A stretch of DNA of 60,738 nt from contig CALWGF010000011.1 of NCBI GenBank assembly GCA_944379995.1, positions 1 through 60,738 of the forward strand, in the 5' to 3' direction. Below the pieces are notes generated by a model. That model had not been told where the DNA came from and did not search any database. It worked only from the letters and a program-made list of their open reading frames with translations. Made by a program: the position numbers and the translations under genes. The stretch comes from an uncultured Clostridia bacterium (GTDB lineage Bacteria > Bacillota > Clostridia > Lachnospirales > Anaerotignaceae). Below, piece by piece: positions 15,987 through 24,176 of this stretch (the stretch's first letter is position 1; each line of letters begins with the position of its first letter).

Positions 15987-17349
15987 GAATATACTTTATT
16001 TTGAATGTTTTTCAGGAATTAGTGGAGATATGACAGTATCAGCACTTTTAGATATTGGTGCTGATAAAGATGTTCTTATTAAAAGTCTTGGAAGTCTTGG
16101 TGTTGATGGATATAAAATAAATATATCAAAAAGACAAAAATGTGGTATTAATGGAGTTGCTTTTGATGTAATACTTGATAGTGAACAACATGAACACGAA
16201 GTACATCATCATCACCATGACCATAGTCATGAGCATGAACATCACCACCACTATGACCATAGTCATGAGCATGAACATCACCACCACTATGACCGTAGTC
16301 ATGAGCATGAACATCATCACCACGACCATAGTCATGAGTATGAACATTATCACCATAACCGTGAACATCATCATCACCATCATGAACACAGAAATATAAA
16401 TGATGTTTTTGAAATAATAGAAAGAGGAAATATTACTGAAAATGCAAAAAATATTGCAAAAGATATATTTATGAAAGTAGCAGAGGCAGAGTCAAAGGCT
16501 CATAATAAACCTTTAAATGAAGTCCATTTTCATGAAGTTGGTGCTATTGATTCAATAGTTGATATTGTAGCAACAGCTGTATGTATTGATAATTTAGGTA
16601 TAAAAAGATTTGTATTTTCAAAAATATGCGAAGGTACAGGCTATGTTAAATGTCAACATGGAATACTTCCTGTGCCTGTGCCTGCTGTAATGAATATTTT
16701 TTCTAATTCAGACCTTACTATGAAAATTACAGATAATAATGGAGAAATGATAACTCCAACGGGTGCTGCTATTGCAGCTTCTCTTTCAAATGAAAAATCA
16801 CTTCCAGAAAGTTTTAAAATAATAAAAACTGGTATAGGAACAGGAAAAAAAGACTTTAAAAATGCAAATATTTTAAGAGTTATGATTTTAAGAGAACAAA
16901 AAACAACAGAAGACAATATGGTTATGATAGAAACAAATATTGATGACTCTACACCTGAGGCTCTTTCTTATACAATGGATAAACTTTTTGAAAATGGTGC
17001 AAATGATGTATTTTTCACAAATATTTATATGAAAAAAAATAGACCAGCAGTAATGCTTTCTGTGCTTTGTAAAGAAAATGTTGTTTCTGTTATGTCAGAT
17101 ATAATATTTGAAAACCTTACAACAATAGGTATAAAAAAATATATTGTAAATAGAGATGTAATGGAAAGAGAAATAAAAGAATTTCAATCATCTTTAGGAA
17201 AATGTAGAATAAAAATATGTAAAAGAAATGGTAATGTTTATAAATATCCTGAATTTGAAGATATTAAAAAAATATGTAATGAAAAAGGTATAGGTTTTGA
17301 TGAATGTATGAATACAGTAAAATATGAATGTAAAAAAGCTGTATTTTAA
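15979..17349 (+). CDS. larC: LarC, nickel insertion protein, with His-rich tandem repeat
   Basis: LarC inserts nickel into the pincer nucleotide in a CTP-dependent reaction. The N-terminal part FECFSGISGDMTVSALLDIGAD and the later VHFHEVGAIDSIVDIV and ITPTGAAIAASL are family signatures. Residues about 72-138 are an insertion of nearly pure His/Glu/Asp/Ser built from 12-residue repeats (coded by 36-base repeats at 16219, 16255, 16291 and a degenerate one at 16324). It is one continuous frame, whereas in Lactiplantibacillus larC is read by frameshift. ATG 15979 is chosen, with GGCGG at 15965; TTG 15970 is possible. About 456 aa. Confidence 0.92.
   Translation: MNENILYFECFSGISGDMTVSALLDIGADKDVLIKSLGSLGVDGYKINISKRQKCGINGVAFDVILDSEQHEHEVHHHHHDHSHEHEHHHHYDHSHEHEHHHHYDRSHEHEHHHHDHSHEYEHYHHNREHHHHHHEHRNINDVFEIIERGNITENAKNIAKDIFMKVAEAESKAHNKPLNEVHFHEVGAIDSIVDIVATAVCIDNLGIKRFVFSKICEGTGYVKCQHGILPVPVPAVMNIFSNSDLTMKITDNNGEMITPTGAAIAASLSNEKSLPESFKIIKTGIGTGKKDFKNANILRVMILREQKTTEDNMVMIETNIDDSTPEALSYTMDKLFENGANDVFFTNIYMKKNRPAVMLSVLCKENVVSVMSDIIFENLTTIGIKKYIVNRDVMEREIKEFQSSLGKCRIKICKRNGNVYKYPEFEDIKKICNEKGIGFDECMNTVKYECKKAVF
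16219..16356 (+). repeat. 36-bp tandem repeat coding a His-rich tract in LarC
   Basis: The unit codes for DHSHEHEHHHHY. Copies begin at 16219, 16255, 16291 and, one codon shorter and diverged, 16324. The first two are almost identical at DNA level, a sign of recent duplication. Confidence 0.92.
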
Positions 17350-17439
17350 GTTTTTTATAGACAATTTATGTTTTAATAATATATAATATTTATCCGATAG
17401 TTAATGTTTCGTGTTATTATTAATGAAAGGATTTTTTTC

Positions 17440-18723
17440 ATGGAAAATAGTTTTGAAAAATCAGGAATAAATATTGAACTTATAAAAGGACTTGAAAAGC
17501 AAGGTATAACAACACCTACTGAAATACAAAGTATTATTGTAAATCCATTTATGGAAGGTAAAGACATTGTGGGTATGTCTTATACAGGTTCAGGAAAAAC
17601 ACTTGCATACCTTTTACCTCTTTTTATGAAAGTTGATACAAGTTTACGTTCAACACAAGCAATAGTTCTTACACCTACTCATGAACTTGCAGTACAAGTT
17701 TATAAACAAGCAGAACTTCTTGCTAAAAATTCAGAAGTAGATGTAAAAACAGCACTTATAATAGGTGGTGCAAATATACAGCGTCAAATAGATAAACTTA
17801 AAGAAAAACCACAAATTGTAATAGGTTCTGCTGGAAGAATTCATGACCTTATTAAAAAAAGAAAAATACAAGCACATACTGTTAAAACAATAGTTATTGA
17901 TGAAGCAGATAGAATGATTGATGACTTAAATATTTCCAGTGTTGAGGCTGTTGTTAAAACAACATTGAAAGATAGACAGATTGTAATGCTTTCTGCATCA
18001 ATAACAGATAAGGCTTCTAAAAAAGCTATATCACTTATGAAAAAGCCTGTATTTTTAAATGCATCAAAAGAGGAAAAACTTCCGGAAAATATTGAACATA
18101 TTTATATAACTGCTGAACAAAGAGAAAAAATAATTGTTATAAGAAAGCTTGTTCATGGAGAGAATATAAAAAAAGGTATTGTTTTTATAAATAATAATGA
18201 AAATATAGAAGTTATTGTTGAAAAACTTAATTATCATGGTATAAAAACAGTTGGAATATATGGTAAAGCAAATAAATATGAAAGACGTGATGCAATAGAA
18301 GATATGAGAGAAGGCAGAGCAAATATACTTGTATCTTCAGATTTAAGTGCAAGAGGTCTTGATATAGCTGGTGTTACTCATGTAATAAATATTGATATTC
18401 CAGAAGAACCTGTTTATTATCTTCATAGGGCAGGAAGAACAGGGCGTGCCGGTGAAAAAGGAAAATGTATTTCAATAGTTACTGAGTTCGAGAAAAAATG
18501 GATAAGAAAATATGAAAGAACTCTTGGTATAAAGTTTAGCCATAAAGAAATGTCATATGGAAAACTTGTAGATGTAAAAGAGGTTAAAAAATCCAATAAA
18601 GGAAATAAATTTTTTAATAGTAAAAAAACAGTTAAAGTAAATAATAAAACTGAAAATAAAAATGATGAAAAAGGATTTTTTCAGAAAAAAGCAGAAAAAG
18701 CCTTAAAAAAACAAAAAAATTAA
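17440..18723 (+). CDS. DEAD-box RNA helicase
   Basis: The ATP-dependent RNA helicase shows the Q motif (ITTPTEIQ), motif I TGSGKT, Ia PTHELAVQ, II DEAD (VIDEADRM), III SAS where SAT is usual, V SARGLDIAGV and VI HRAGRTGRAG. A short basic Lys/Asn tail follows; there is no DbpA RNA-binding domain. Start at ATG 17440, with AAAGGA nine bases upstream; an earlier ATG (17404) has no ribosome site. About 427 aa. A CshA/YfmL-like role in ribosome assembly or mRNA turnover is likely but not resolved. Confidence 0.92.
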   Translation: MENSFEKSGINIELIKGLEKQGITTPTEIQSIIVNPFMEGKDIVGMSYTGSGKTLAYLLPLFMKVDTSLRSTQAIVLTPTHELAVQVYKQAELLAKNSEVDVKTALIIGGANIQRQIDKLKEKPQIVIGSAGRIHDLIKKRKIQAHTVKTIVIDEADRMIDDLNISSVEAVVKTTLKDRQIVMLSASITDKASKKAISLMKKPVFLNASKEEKLPENIEHIYITAEQREKIIVIRKLVHGENIKKGIVFINNNENIEVIVEKLNYHGIKTVGIYGKANKYERRDAIEDMREGRANILVSSDLSARGLDIAGVTHVINIDIPEEPVYYLHRAGRTGRAGEKGKCISIVTEFEKKWIRKYERTLGIKFSHKEMSYGKLVDVKEVKKSNKGNKFFNSKKTVKVNNKTENKNDEKGFFQKKAEKALKKQKN

Positions 18724-18814
18724 AAAAAATAATTGTTATAATGTATATTATGTTATAGAATGAAAGTGCATATTATTGCTTATGCGTCAAAATCTAATAA
18801 AAGGAGAGGTTAAC

Positions 18815-19123
18815 ATGAGCGAAAAGGATTTAGAATGTGGCTGCGGCTGTGGTTGTGACCATGACCATGAAGAAGAAATGGAAACAATGTTTTTAACACT
18901 TGAAGATGATACAGAAGTAGAATGTGGAATTCTTGGTGTATTTGAAGTTGAAGGAAAAGAGTATATTGCTCTTTTACCAATAACAGATGAAACAGTTCTT
19001 ATTTATGAATATAAAGAAGAAGGCGAAGAAATCGAACTTGGTCTTATTGAAAGTGATGAAGAATTTGAAAAAGTTTCAGAAGCTTTCTATGCTTTATATG
19101 ATGAAGAAGAGGAAGAAGAATAA
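18815..19123 (+). CDS. DUF1292 family acidic protein
   Basis: The protein has about 102 aa with a Cys-rich start (CGCGCGCDHDHEEE), then a DUF1292 core (FLTLEDDTEVECGILGVFEVEGKEYIALLP) and an all-acidic tail. ATG 18815 is set by AAAGGAGAGG. The CGCGCGC plus DHDHE cluster could bind metal; that is inference. Related YrzB-type proteins occur across Firmicutes without known function. Confidence 0.85.
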   Translation: MSEKDLECGCGCGCDHDHEEEMETMFLTLEDDTEVECGILGVFEVEGKEYIALLPITDETVLIYEYKEEGEEIELGLIESDEEFEKVSEAFYALYDEEEEEE

Positions 19124-19132
19124 AAAATTTTT

Positions 19133-19157
19133 AAGCACAGCTTTGCTGTGCTTTTTT
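19133..19157 (+). terminator. Terminator after DUF1292 gene
   Basis: AAGCACAGC-TTT-GCTGTGCTT hairpin followed by T's. Confidence 0.93.
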
Positions 19158-19168
19158 ATATGCAAATC

Positions 19169-19197
19169 TTTACAATATATTAAATAAGTGTTATCCT
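19169..19197 (+). promoter_or_regulatory. Promoter of the thi operon
   Basis: TTTACA (19169-19174), a 17-base spacer and TATCCT (19192-19197) with a TGT extension. The start near 19204 places the aptamer just downstream. Confidence 0.6.
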
Positions 19198-19216
19198 AAA
19201 AACACAAATTAATATT

Positions 19217-19374
19217 ATGCTGGGGGTGTCGTATATGGACGACTGAGAAAAATTTCCTTAAAAATTTTACTCCTGAACCTGATTCGGATTATGCCGACGT
19301 AGGGAAGCAATAATTTTACGAAGAAGGTCAAAATAAAAATATACTTATGTATAATTTTATTTTGACTTTTTTTA
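19217..19374 (+). promoter_or_regulatory. TPP riboswitch (THI element) with terminator
   Basis: The aptamer shows GGGGGTG (19222-19228), ACTGAGAAAA (19242-19251), CCTGAACCTGAT (19272-19283) and ATGCCGACGTAGGGAAG (19291-19307), all conserved TPP elements. An expression platform follows: a long hairpin of AAGGTCAAAATAAAA with ATTTTATTTTGACTT (19324-19368) and a T run. TPP binding would allow termination and shut off thiW-thiD-thiM-thiE. Confidence 0.96.
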
Positions 19375-19409
19375 TTTATTATTTTATTACATAGAAAGGA
19401 AGAGGTATT

Positions 19410-19901
19410 ATGAAAACAAAAAAACTTACTATTTCAGCTATGTTTATAGCAATAGGTGTACTTGCAGGTCAGCTTATTTACATACCAATAGGTGCTTCAA
19501 AATGTTTTCCTATTCAACATGCACTTAATGTAATTTCTGCTGTAATTTTAGGACCTTTTTATGGTGTTGTAAATGCTTTTTGTATTTCACTTTTAAGAAA
19601 TTTTATGGGAACAGGTTCTATTTTAGCTTTTCCGGGAAGTATGATAGGAGCATTACTTGCAGGTCTTGTATATAAATATACAAAAAATAATTTTGCAACA
19701 GCATTAGGAGAAGTTATTGGTACAAGTATTATAGGTGGTCTTATATCAGCACCAATAGCTGTTATTGTAATGGGAAGTGAAGCTGGAGCAATTACATATG
19801 TAATTCCTTTTGCAATAAGTTCAATAGGTGGAAGTATTATAGGATATATAGTAGTAAAATCAAAAGAAATACTTAAACTTGGTAAAAAAATGGAGAATTA
19901 A
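19410..19901 (+). CDS. thiW: ThiW, ECF-type thiamin-precursor (thiazole) transporter S component
   Basis: The membrane protein (163 aa) has about five hydrophobic segments and the opening MFIAIGVLAGQLIYIPIGASKCFPIQH, matching ThiW. It is thought to bring in hydroxyethylthiazole with a shared ECF energizing module, not encoded here. It is the first gene after the TPP riboswitch, followed by three salvage enzymes, which supports the substrate. Confidence 0.9.
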   Translation: MKTKKLTISAMFIAIGVLAGQLIYIPIGASKCFPIQHALNVISAVILGPFYGVVNAFCISLLRNFMGTGSILAFPGSMIGALLAGLVYKYTKNNFATALGEVIGTSIIGGLISAPIAVIVMGSEAGAITYVIPFAISSIGGSIIGYIVVKSKEILKLGKKMEN

Positions 19902-19921
19902 TATTTTGGAGGTAAAAACTT

Positions 19922-20728
19922 ATGAAACATGTACTTACTATTGCTGGAAGTGATACTTGTGGGGGTGCAGGTATACAAGCAGATTTAAAAACATTTTCAG
20001 CTCATGGAACATATGGTATGAGTGTTATAACAGCAGTTACAGTTCAAAATACACAAGGTGTTTTTGGTTGTCAGGATATAACACCAGAAATAATAGGAGC
20101 ACAGATAGATGCAATATTTGATGATATTGATGTTGCTGCTGTTAAAATAGGAATGGTTTCACAAATTGATACTATTAATACAATAGCAGATAGACTTGAA
20201 AAATATAAGCCAGAAAAAGTTGTAATTGACCCTGTAATGGTTTCTAAACATGGCTTTGACCTTTTACAACCAGAAGCAAAAGATGCTCTTATAAAAAGAC
20301 TTATACCTCTTGCATATGTTTTAACACCAAATCTTCCAGAGGCAGAAGTAATTACAGGAATGAAAATTGATAATATTGAAGCTATGGAAAAAGCAGCAAG
20401 AAAAATACACGAAATGGGAGCAAAAAATGTTTTTGTAAAAGGTGGGCATCTTGAAAATGATGCAACAGATATACTTTTTGATGGTGAAAAAATAACAATG
20501 TTTAAGTCAGAAAGAATACATACAAAAAATACTCATGGAACAGGTTGTACAATATCATCTGCAATAGCTGCAAATCTTGCAAATGGTATGACTGTTGAAG
20601 AAGCTGTAAGCAGTGCTAAAAAATATATAACTGTTGCAATAGAACATTCTCTTGATATTGGAAAAGGTGTAGGACCTACAAATCATTTTTATGCACTTTT
20701 TGAAAAAGCAGGTCTTAAATATGAATAA
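19922..20728 (+). CDS. thiD: Hydroxymethylpyrimidine (phosphate) kinase
   Basis: ThiD phosphorylates HMP and HMP-P. This PfkB/ribokinase-like fold shows TIAGSDTCGGAGIQADLKTF at the N-terminus, KIGMVSQ, VIDPVMVSKHG, and the C-terminal anion-hole motif THGTGCTISSAIAANLA with catalytic Asp replaced by the family's Cys form. The 268 aa length is typical. Ribosome site GGAGG at 19909-19913. Confidence 0.96.
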   Translation: MKHVLTIAGSDTCGGAGIQADLKTFSAHGTYGMSVITAVTVQNTQGVFGCQDITPEIIGAQIDAIFDDIDVAAVKIGMVSQIDTINTIADRLEKYKPEKVVIDPVMVSKHGFDLLQPEAKDALIKRLIPLAYVLTPNLPEAEVITGMKIDNIEAMEKAARKIHEMGAKNVFVKGGHLENDATDILFDGEKITMFKSERIHTKNTHGTGCTISSAIAANLANGMTVEEAVSSAKKYITVAIEHSLDIGKGVGPTNHFYALFEKAGLKYE

Positions 20729-21542
20729 TATTATTTATAATATATTTAAAGAGGATTTATTAATTATAAAACAAAAAAATCCTATGGTTCATCACATAAC
20801 AAATTTTGTTACAATGCAAGATTGTGCAAATATATGTGTTGCTTTTGGTGCATCACCTGTTATGGCTTTTTATAGTGGAGAAGTTTCAGAGATTTCTGCT
20901 GTATCTAATAGTTTGGTTTTAAATACAGGAACACCAGACATTGAAAGAATAAAATCTATTATACTTGCAGGAAAAGAAGCAAATAAAAATGGTATTCCTA
21001 TTGTACTTGACCCTGTTGGTGCTGGTGCATCACAATTTAGACGTGAAAGTATAAAAAATATTATTGAAAATATTAAACCGTCAATTATAAAAGGAAATTC
21101 AGCAGAAATAAAAATGCTTTCAGGATATATGCCTAAAATGAATAAAGGTGTTGATTCTGTTGAAAACTTTGATAGAAATGATAAAGATATAGCAAAAACA
21201 CTTGCAAAAAATATAGGTGCTGTTATTGCAGTAACAGGAATAGAAGATTATATTACAGACGGTGAAAGAGAAATAACAATATCACGAGGAAGTAAATTTT
21301 TAAAAACAATAAGCGGTTCTGGCTGTATTACTTCAACTCTTACAGGTAGCTTTGCTGCTATTGAAGAAGATATGTTTCTTGCTTGTGTTTTTGGAATACT
21401 TACAATGGATTTAGCAGGAGAAATTGCCGAAAAAAGACTTCTTGAAAATGAAGGTGCAGGAATGTTTAAAGTAAGACTTTTTGATGCTATATATAATATG
21501 TATAGATATGATTTTAAGGAGGGCATAGAATTTGGTTTTTGA
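20721..21542 (+). CDS. thiM: Hydroxyethylthiazole kinase
   Basis: ThiM phosphorylates 4-methyl-5-hydroxyethylthiazole for thiamin salvage. It shows NPMVHHITNFVTMQDCANICVA, LDPVGAGAS and SGSGCITSTLTGSFAA, all diagnostic. I start it at ATG 20721, which overlaps the thiD stop by 8 bases; an upstream in-frame TTG (20691) would overlap more deeply and lacks a ribosome site. 273 aa. Confidence 0.95.
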   Translation: MNNIIYNIFKEDLLIIKQKNPMVHHITNFVTMQDCANICVAFGASPVMAFYSGEVSEISAVSNSLVLNTGTPDIERIKSIILAGKEANKNGIPIVLDPVGAGASQFRRESIKNIIENIKPSIIKGNSAEIKMLSGYMPKMNKGVDSVENFDRNDKDIAKTLAKNIGAVIAVTGIEDYITDGEREITISRGSKFLKTISGSGCITSTLTGSFAAIEEDMFLACVFGILTMDLAGEIAEKRLLENEGAGMFKVRLFDAIYNMYRYDFKEGIEFGF

Positions 21543-22158
21543 CAGTAAAATGCTTAAAGTATATTTAGTTACAGATAATGGACAGCTTAAAGGTAGAGAT
21601 TTTTTTGATGTTGTTGAGGAGTCTTTAAAAGGTGGAGTTACACTCGTTCAATTAAGAGAAAAGAATATTACATCAAGAGAATTTTATGAAAAAGCCTTAA
21701 AACTTCGTGAAATTACAAAAAAATATAATGTACCTCTTATAATAAATGATAGAGTTGATATTGCTATGGCAGTAAATGCTGATGGTGTTCATGTTGGACA
21801 GAAAGATATTCCAGTAAGTGAAGTAAAAAGAATTTCAGGCGGAAAACTTATTGTTGGAGCAACTGCAAATACTGTTGAATTAGCAAAAGAAGCAGAAAAA
21901 CAAGGTGCAGATTATATAGGTTCTGGGGCTATGTTTTCTACACCTACAAAAGATGATGCAAAGCCTATGACAAAAGATATGCTTAAAAATATAGTTAATA
22001 GTGTTAATATACCTGTATGTGCAATAGGTGGAATAAATATTGATAATGTAATTGAATTAAAAAATACAGGTATAGCAGGAGTTGCTGTTTCTTCAGGTAT
22101 TATGGGTGTTGAAAATGTATTTGATATTTCAAATAAATTTTTTGAAATTGAAATATAA
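21532..22158 (+). CDS. thiE: Thiamine-phosphate synthase
   Basis: ThiE joins HMP-PP and thiazole phosphate to thiamin phosphate. It is a TIM barrel with VQLREKN, LIINDRVDIAMAVNADGVHVGQKD, YIGSGAMFSTPTK and VCAIGGINIDN. TTG start at 21532 sits 9 bases after AAGGAGGG; ATG 21550 is too far from that site. It overlaps thiM by 11 bases. 208 aa. It completes a salvage set (thiW, D, M, E) with no de novo thiC/G/H in the window. Confidence 0.95.
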   Translation: MVFDSKMLKVYLVTDNGQLKGRDFFDVVEESLKGGVTLVQLREKNITSREFYEKALKLREITKKYNVPLIINDRVDIAMAVNADGVHVGQKDIPVSEVKRISGGKLIVGATANTVELAKEAEKQGADYIGSGAMFSTPTKDDAKPMTKDMLKNIVNSVNIPVCAIGGINIDNVIELKNTGIAGVAVSSGIMGVENVFDISNKFFEIEI

Positions 22159-22185
22159 TAGGAACAATATGTAAATAATATACGT

Positions 22186-22219
22186 CTTAAATATAGAATA
22201 AATAAAAGTTATATTTAAG
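22186..22219 (+). promoter_or_regulatory. Inverted repeat abutting a ribosome binding site
   Basis: Perfect 10-bp arms CTTAAATATA (22186-22195) and TATATTTAAG (22210-22219), 14 bases apart. The second arm runs into the ribosome site AAGGGGG (22217-22223), so a hairpin would partly cover it. It could be a protein operator or an RNA switch. Confidence 0.5.
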
Positions 22220-22231
22220 GGGGTAATTTAT

Positions 22232-23251
22232 ATGAAAGCTAAAGTATTATTTGCTATTATGATGTCTTTAACAATGGCTTTTAATGGAGTTTCAGTATTT
22301 GCAGCAAATACAACAGAAAATACAACTTCATCTGAAACTATAACAGAGGTAAAAGACCCAACTCTTACTTATGGAAAAGTTGTAAGTGTTAATGAAAATT
22401 CTATACTTGCAAAAGATGTAAAAGATATAGAAACAATTTATAATTTAGATGAAAAAACAATTTTTATAAATAGTGGAACTGGTGAAAAAGTTTCTGTTGA
22501 TAGCATAAAAGAAGGAGATGGAGTATATTTCTATCACAGTCCAGCAATGGAGGATAGTTATCCAGGACAGACATATGTATATGCAGTTGCTATAAATACA
22601 CCTATGGATACAAGTTGTATAAAATATCATGTTGTTGATACAATTACAGAAAATAATGGAGAAATATCAATAACAACAGATGAAAGTGATTTAGTTTTAA
22701 AATGTAAAGAAGATGTTGAAATAACATTTTTTGGTACTAATGAAAAAGGAAGTATTGAAGATTTAAAATTAGGTACACGTTTTTTTACATGGTATCAACA
22801 AGGCACTGATATGAATGGAAAACCTGTTGAAAATGAGGGAGTTTTAAATAAAATAATTATTGTACCATATGCTGATGGGGAAATAAGTATATATGCAAAC
22901 AATAATATATTAAAACAAAAAGGAATAATAAAAGATGGTATGGCTTTTGTACCTTTAAGAGCAGTAGCAGAGGCTTATAATATGAAAATAACTTGGAATA
23001 GTGAAGAAAGTACTGCAAATATTGATGATGGTACAAGAAATATGAATTTTATTGAAGGTGAAGATTTATATGTATCATCTGCTTCTAAAGAAAATATGGT
23101 TGGTATGACATCTCCTTTAAAACTTGGAGTAGCACCTTATATTGACGATGAAGGAAAAATGTGGATACCAGCAGAAGCGTTAAGTAATATGGTTGGTTAT
23201 AATGTAAAAATAGAAGGTAATGGACATTCTGTATCAATAATAAAAGAATAA
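22232..23251 (+). CDS. Secreted protein with C-terminal copper-amine-oxidase-N domain
   Basis: The 339-aa protein has an N-terminal signal peptide (MKAKVLFAIMMSLTMAF..SVFA, probable cut after about residue 24), then a beta-rich middle of unknown type. The C-terminus resembles Cu_amine_oxidN1 (YANNNILKQKG, DGMAFVPLRAVAEAYNMKITWN, MWIPAEALSNMVGYNV). That domain is common in surface and secreted Firmicute proteins and does not by itself imply oxidase activity. Strong ribosome site AAGGGGG. Confidence 0.82.
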   Translation: MKAKVLFAIMMSLTMAFNGVSVFAANTTENTTSSETITEVKDPTLTYGKVVSVNENSILAKDVKDIETIYNLDEKTIFINSGTGEKVSVDSIKEGDGVYFYHSPAMEDSYPGQTYVYAVAINTPMDTSCIKYHVVDTITENNGEISITTDESDLVLKCKEDVEITFFGTNEKGSIEDLKLGTRFFTWYQQGTDMNGKPVENEGVLNKIIIVPYADGEISIYANNNILKQKGIIKDGMAFVPLRAVAEAYNMKITWNSEESTANIDDGTRNMNFIEGEDLYVSSASKENMVGMTSPLKLGVAPYIDDEGKMWIPAEALSNMVGYNVKIEGNGHSVSIIKE

Positions 23252-23259
23252 AATAAAAA

Positions 23260-23287
23260 AAGCGTCTTTAAAAAAGACGCTTTTTTT
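23260..23287. terminator. Bidirectional terminator
   Basis: AAGCGTCTTT/AAAGACGCTT hairpin with A runs before and T runs after, placed between convergent genes (22232 plus strand and mecA minus strand). Confidence 0.93.
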
Positions 23288-23296
23288 ATGTAAATA

Positions 23297-23950
23297 TTAG
23301 AATACTGTTGATAATAATTGTACAGCTTTATTCTCAATAAGTTTTTCACCATGTTCAATAAGAAAGTATTTTGAAATAGCTGTTGAAATATGTTTTTCAC
23401 CATATTCGCTTATAATAGTTTCTATATTTCCTAAATCTGAATATGATTTTGATATATCATTTTGTAATATAACAAAATATTTATCATCATATTTATAAAG
23501 AGAACTTATGCCATTAAATGAATGATTTATTCTTTCACAAGCATTTGTGACATCATCAATATTTTTAAATGAATATATAATTATATTATTATCATCTGTT
23601 TTAATATCTCTATCAAATGTTGTTATAGAATTTCTTTTAAAACGATTAAGCTCTTTTGTTTGTTTCATAATATTGAATTTATTTTCGCTTTTATTATCCT
23701 TGCCGTCTTGAAGTTTTGTAACTATAATCATTATACCGTCCATTGCAGCAGGTACAGCTTCAACCATAAGAGGTGTATTATCTGAGTGGAAACCACATTG
23801 TTCCATAGCTTGTTCCATTATTTCTTTAAAAAGAGCTGTTGTTTTTTCATTTGTTTTTGTAAGGTCTTCTATTTTAATATCTCTTTCTGTAAGGTCTGAT
23901 TTAGTAAGAGTAAATTTTATTTGGTTTTCGCTGATTTTTTCGATTTTCAT
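23297..23950 (-). CDS. mecA: Adaptor protein MecA
   Basis: MecA delivers substrates to the ClpC-ClpP protease. The N-terminal MKIEKISENQIKFTLTKSDL is the family opening, and the C-terminal domain (residues about 125-215) has the ClpC-binding layout (YSFKNIDDVTNACERI..YKYDDKYFVILQN). The 217 aa length is normal. Ribosome site AAAGGAAGTGAT lies before the ATG. A minus promoter TTGACT-N18-TATATA (24104-24075) is plausible. Confidence 0.93.
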   Translation of the reverse strand: MKIEKISENQIKFTLTKSDLTERDIKIEDLTKTNEKTTALFKEIMEQAMEQCGFHSDNTPLMVEAVPAAMDGIMIIVTKLQDGKDNKSENKFNIMKQTKELNRFKRNSITTFDRDIKTDDNNIIIYSFKNIDDVTNACERINHSFNGISSLYKYDDKYFVILQNDISKSYSDLGNIETIISEYGEKHISTAISKYFLIEHGEKLIENKAVQLLSTVF

Positions 23951-24176
23951 AGTATCACTTCCTTTGTTTTTATAATATTTTTAATCAAGAATAATAAATA
24001 ATAATATCATATTTGTATCACATTATAGTATAATAAAATAGTCATTATATGTAAAGAGTATATTAAATAGTGGCTATATATTTATTTACGTATAAATCAG
24101 TCAAAATGTTTTTTATACCGTATACTATATTTATAAAGCGTATATTTTATGACACTTAAAGTGATAGGAGGATATT

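Noticed and set aside
16219..16356. CRISPR-like array
   Set aside because: The 36-base repeats are contiguous without unique spacers and code for an in-frame His-rich tract.
16126..16399. Met/Val-rich and Thr/Ile/Asn-rich frames on both strands over the LarC repeat
   Set aside because: They are shadows created by the repeated CAT/CAC/GAG codons; no ribosome site and no start context.
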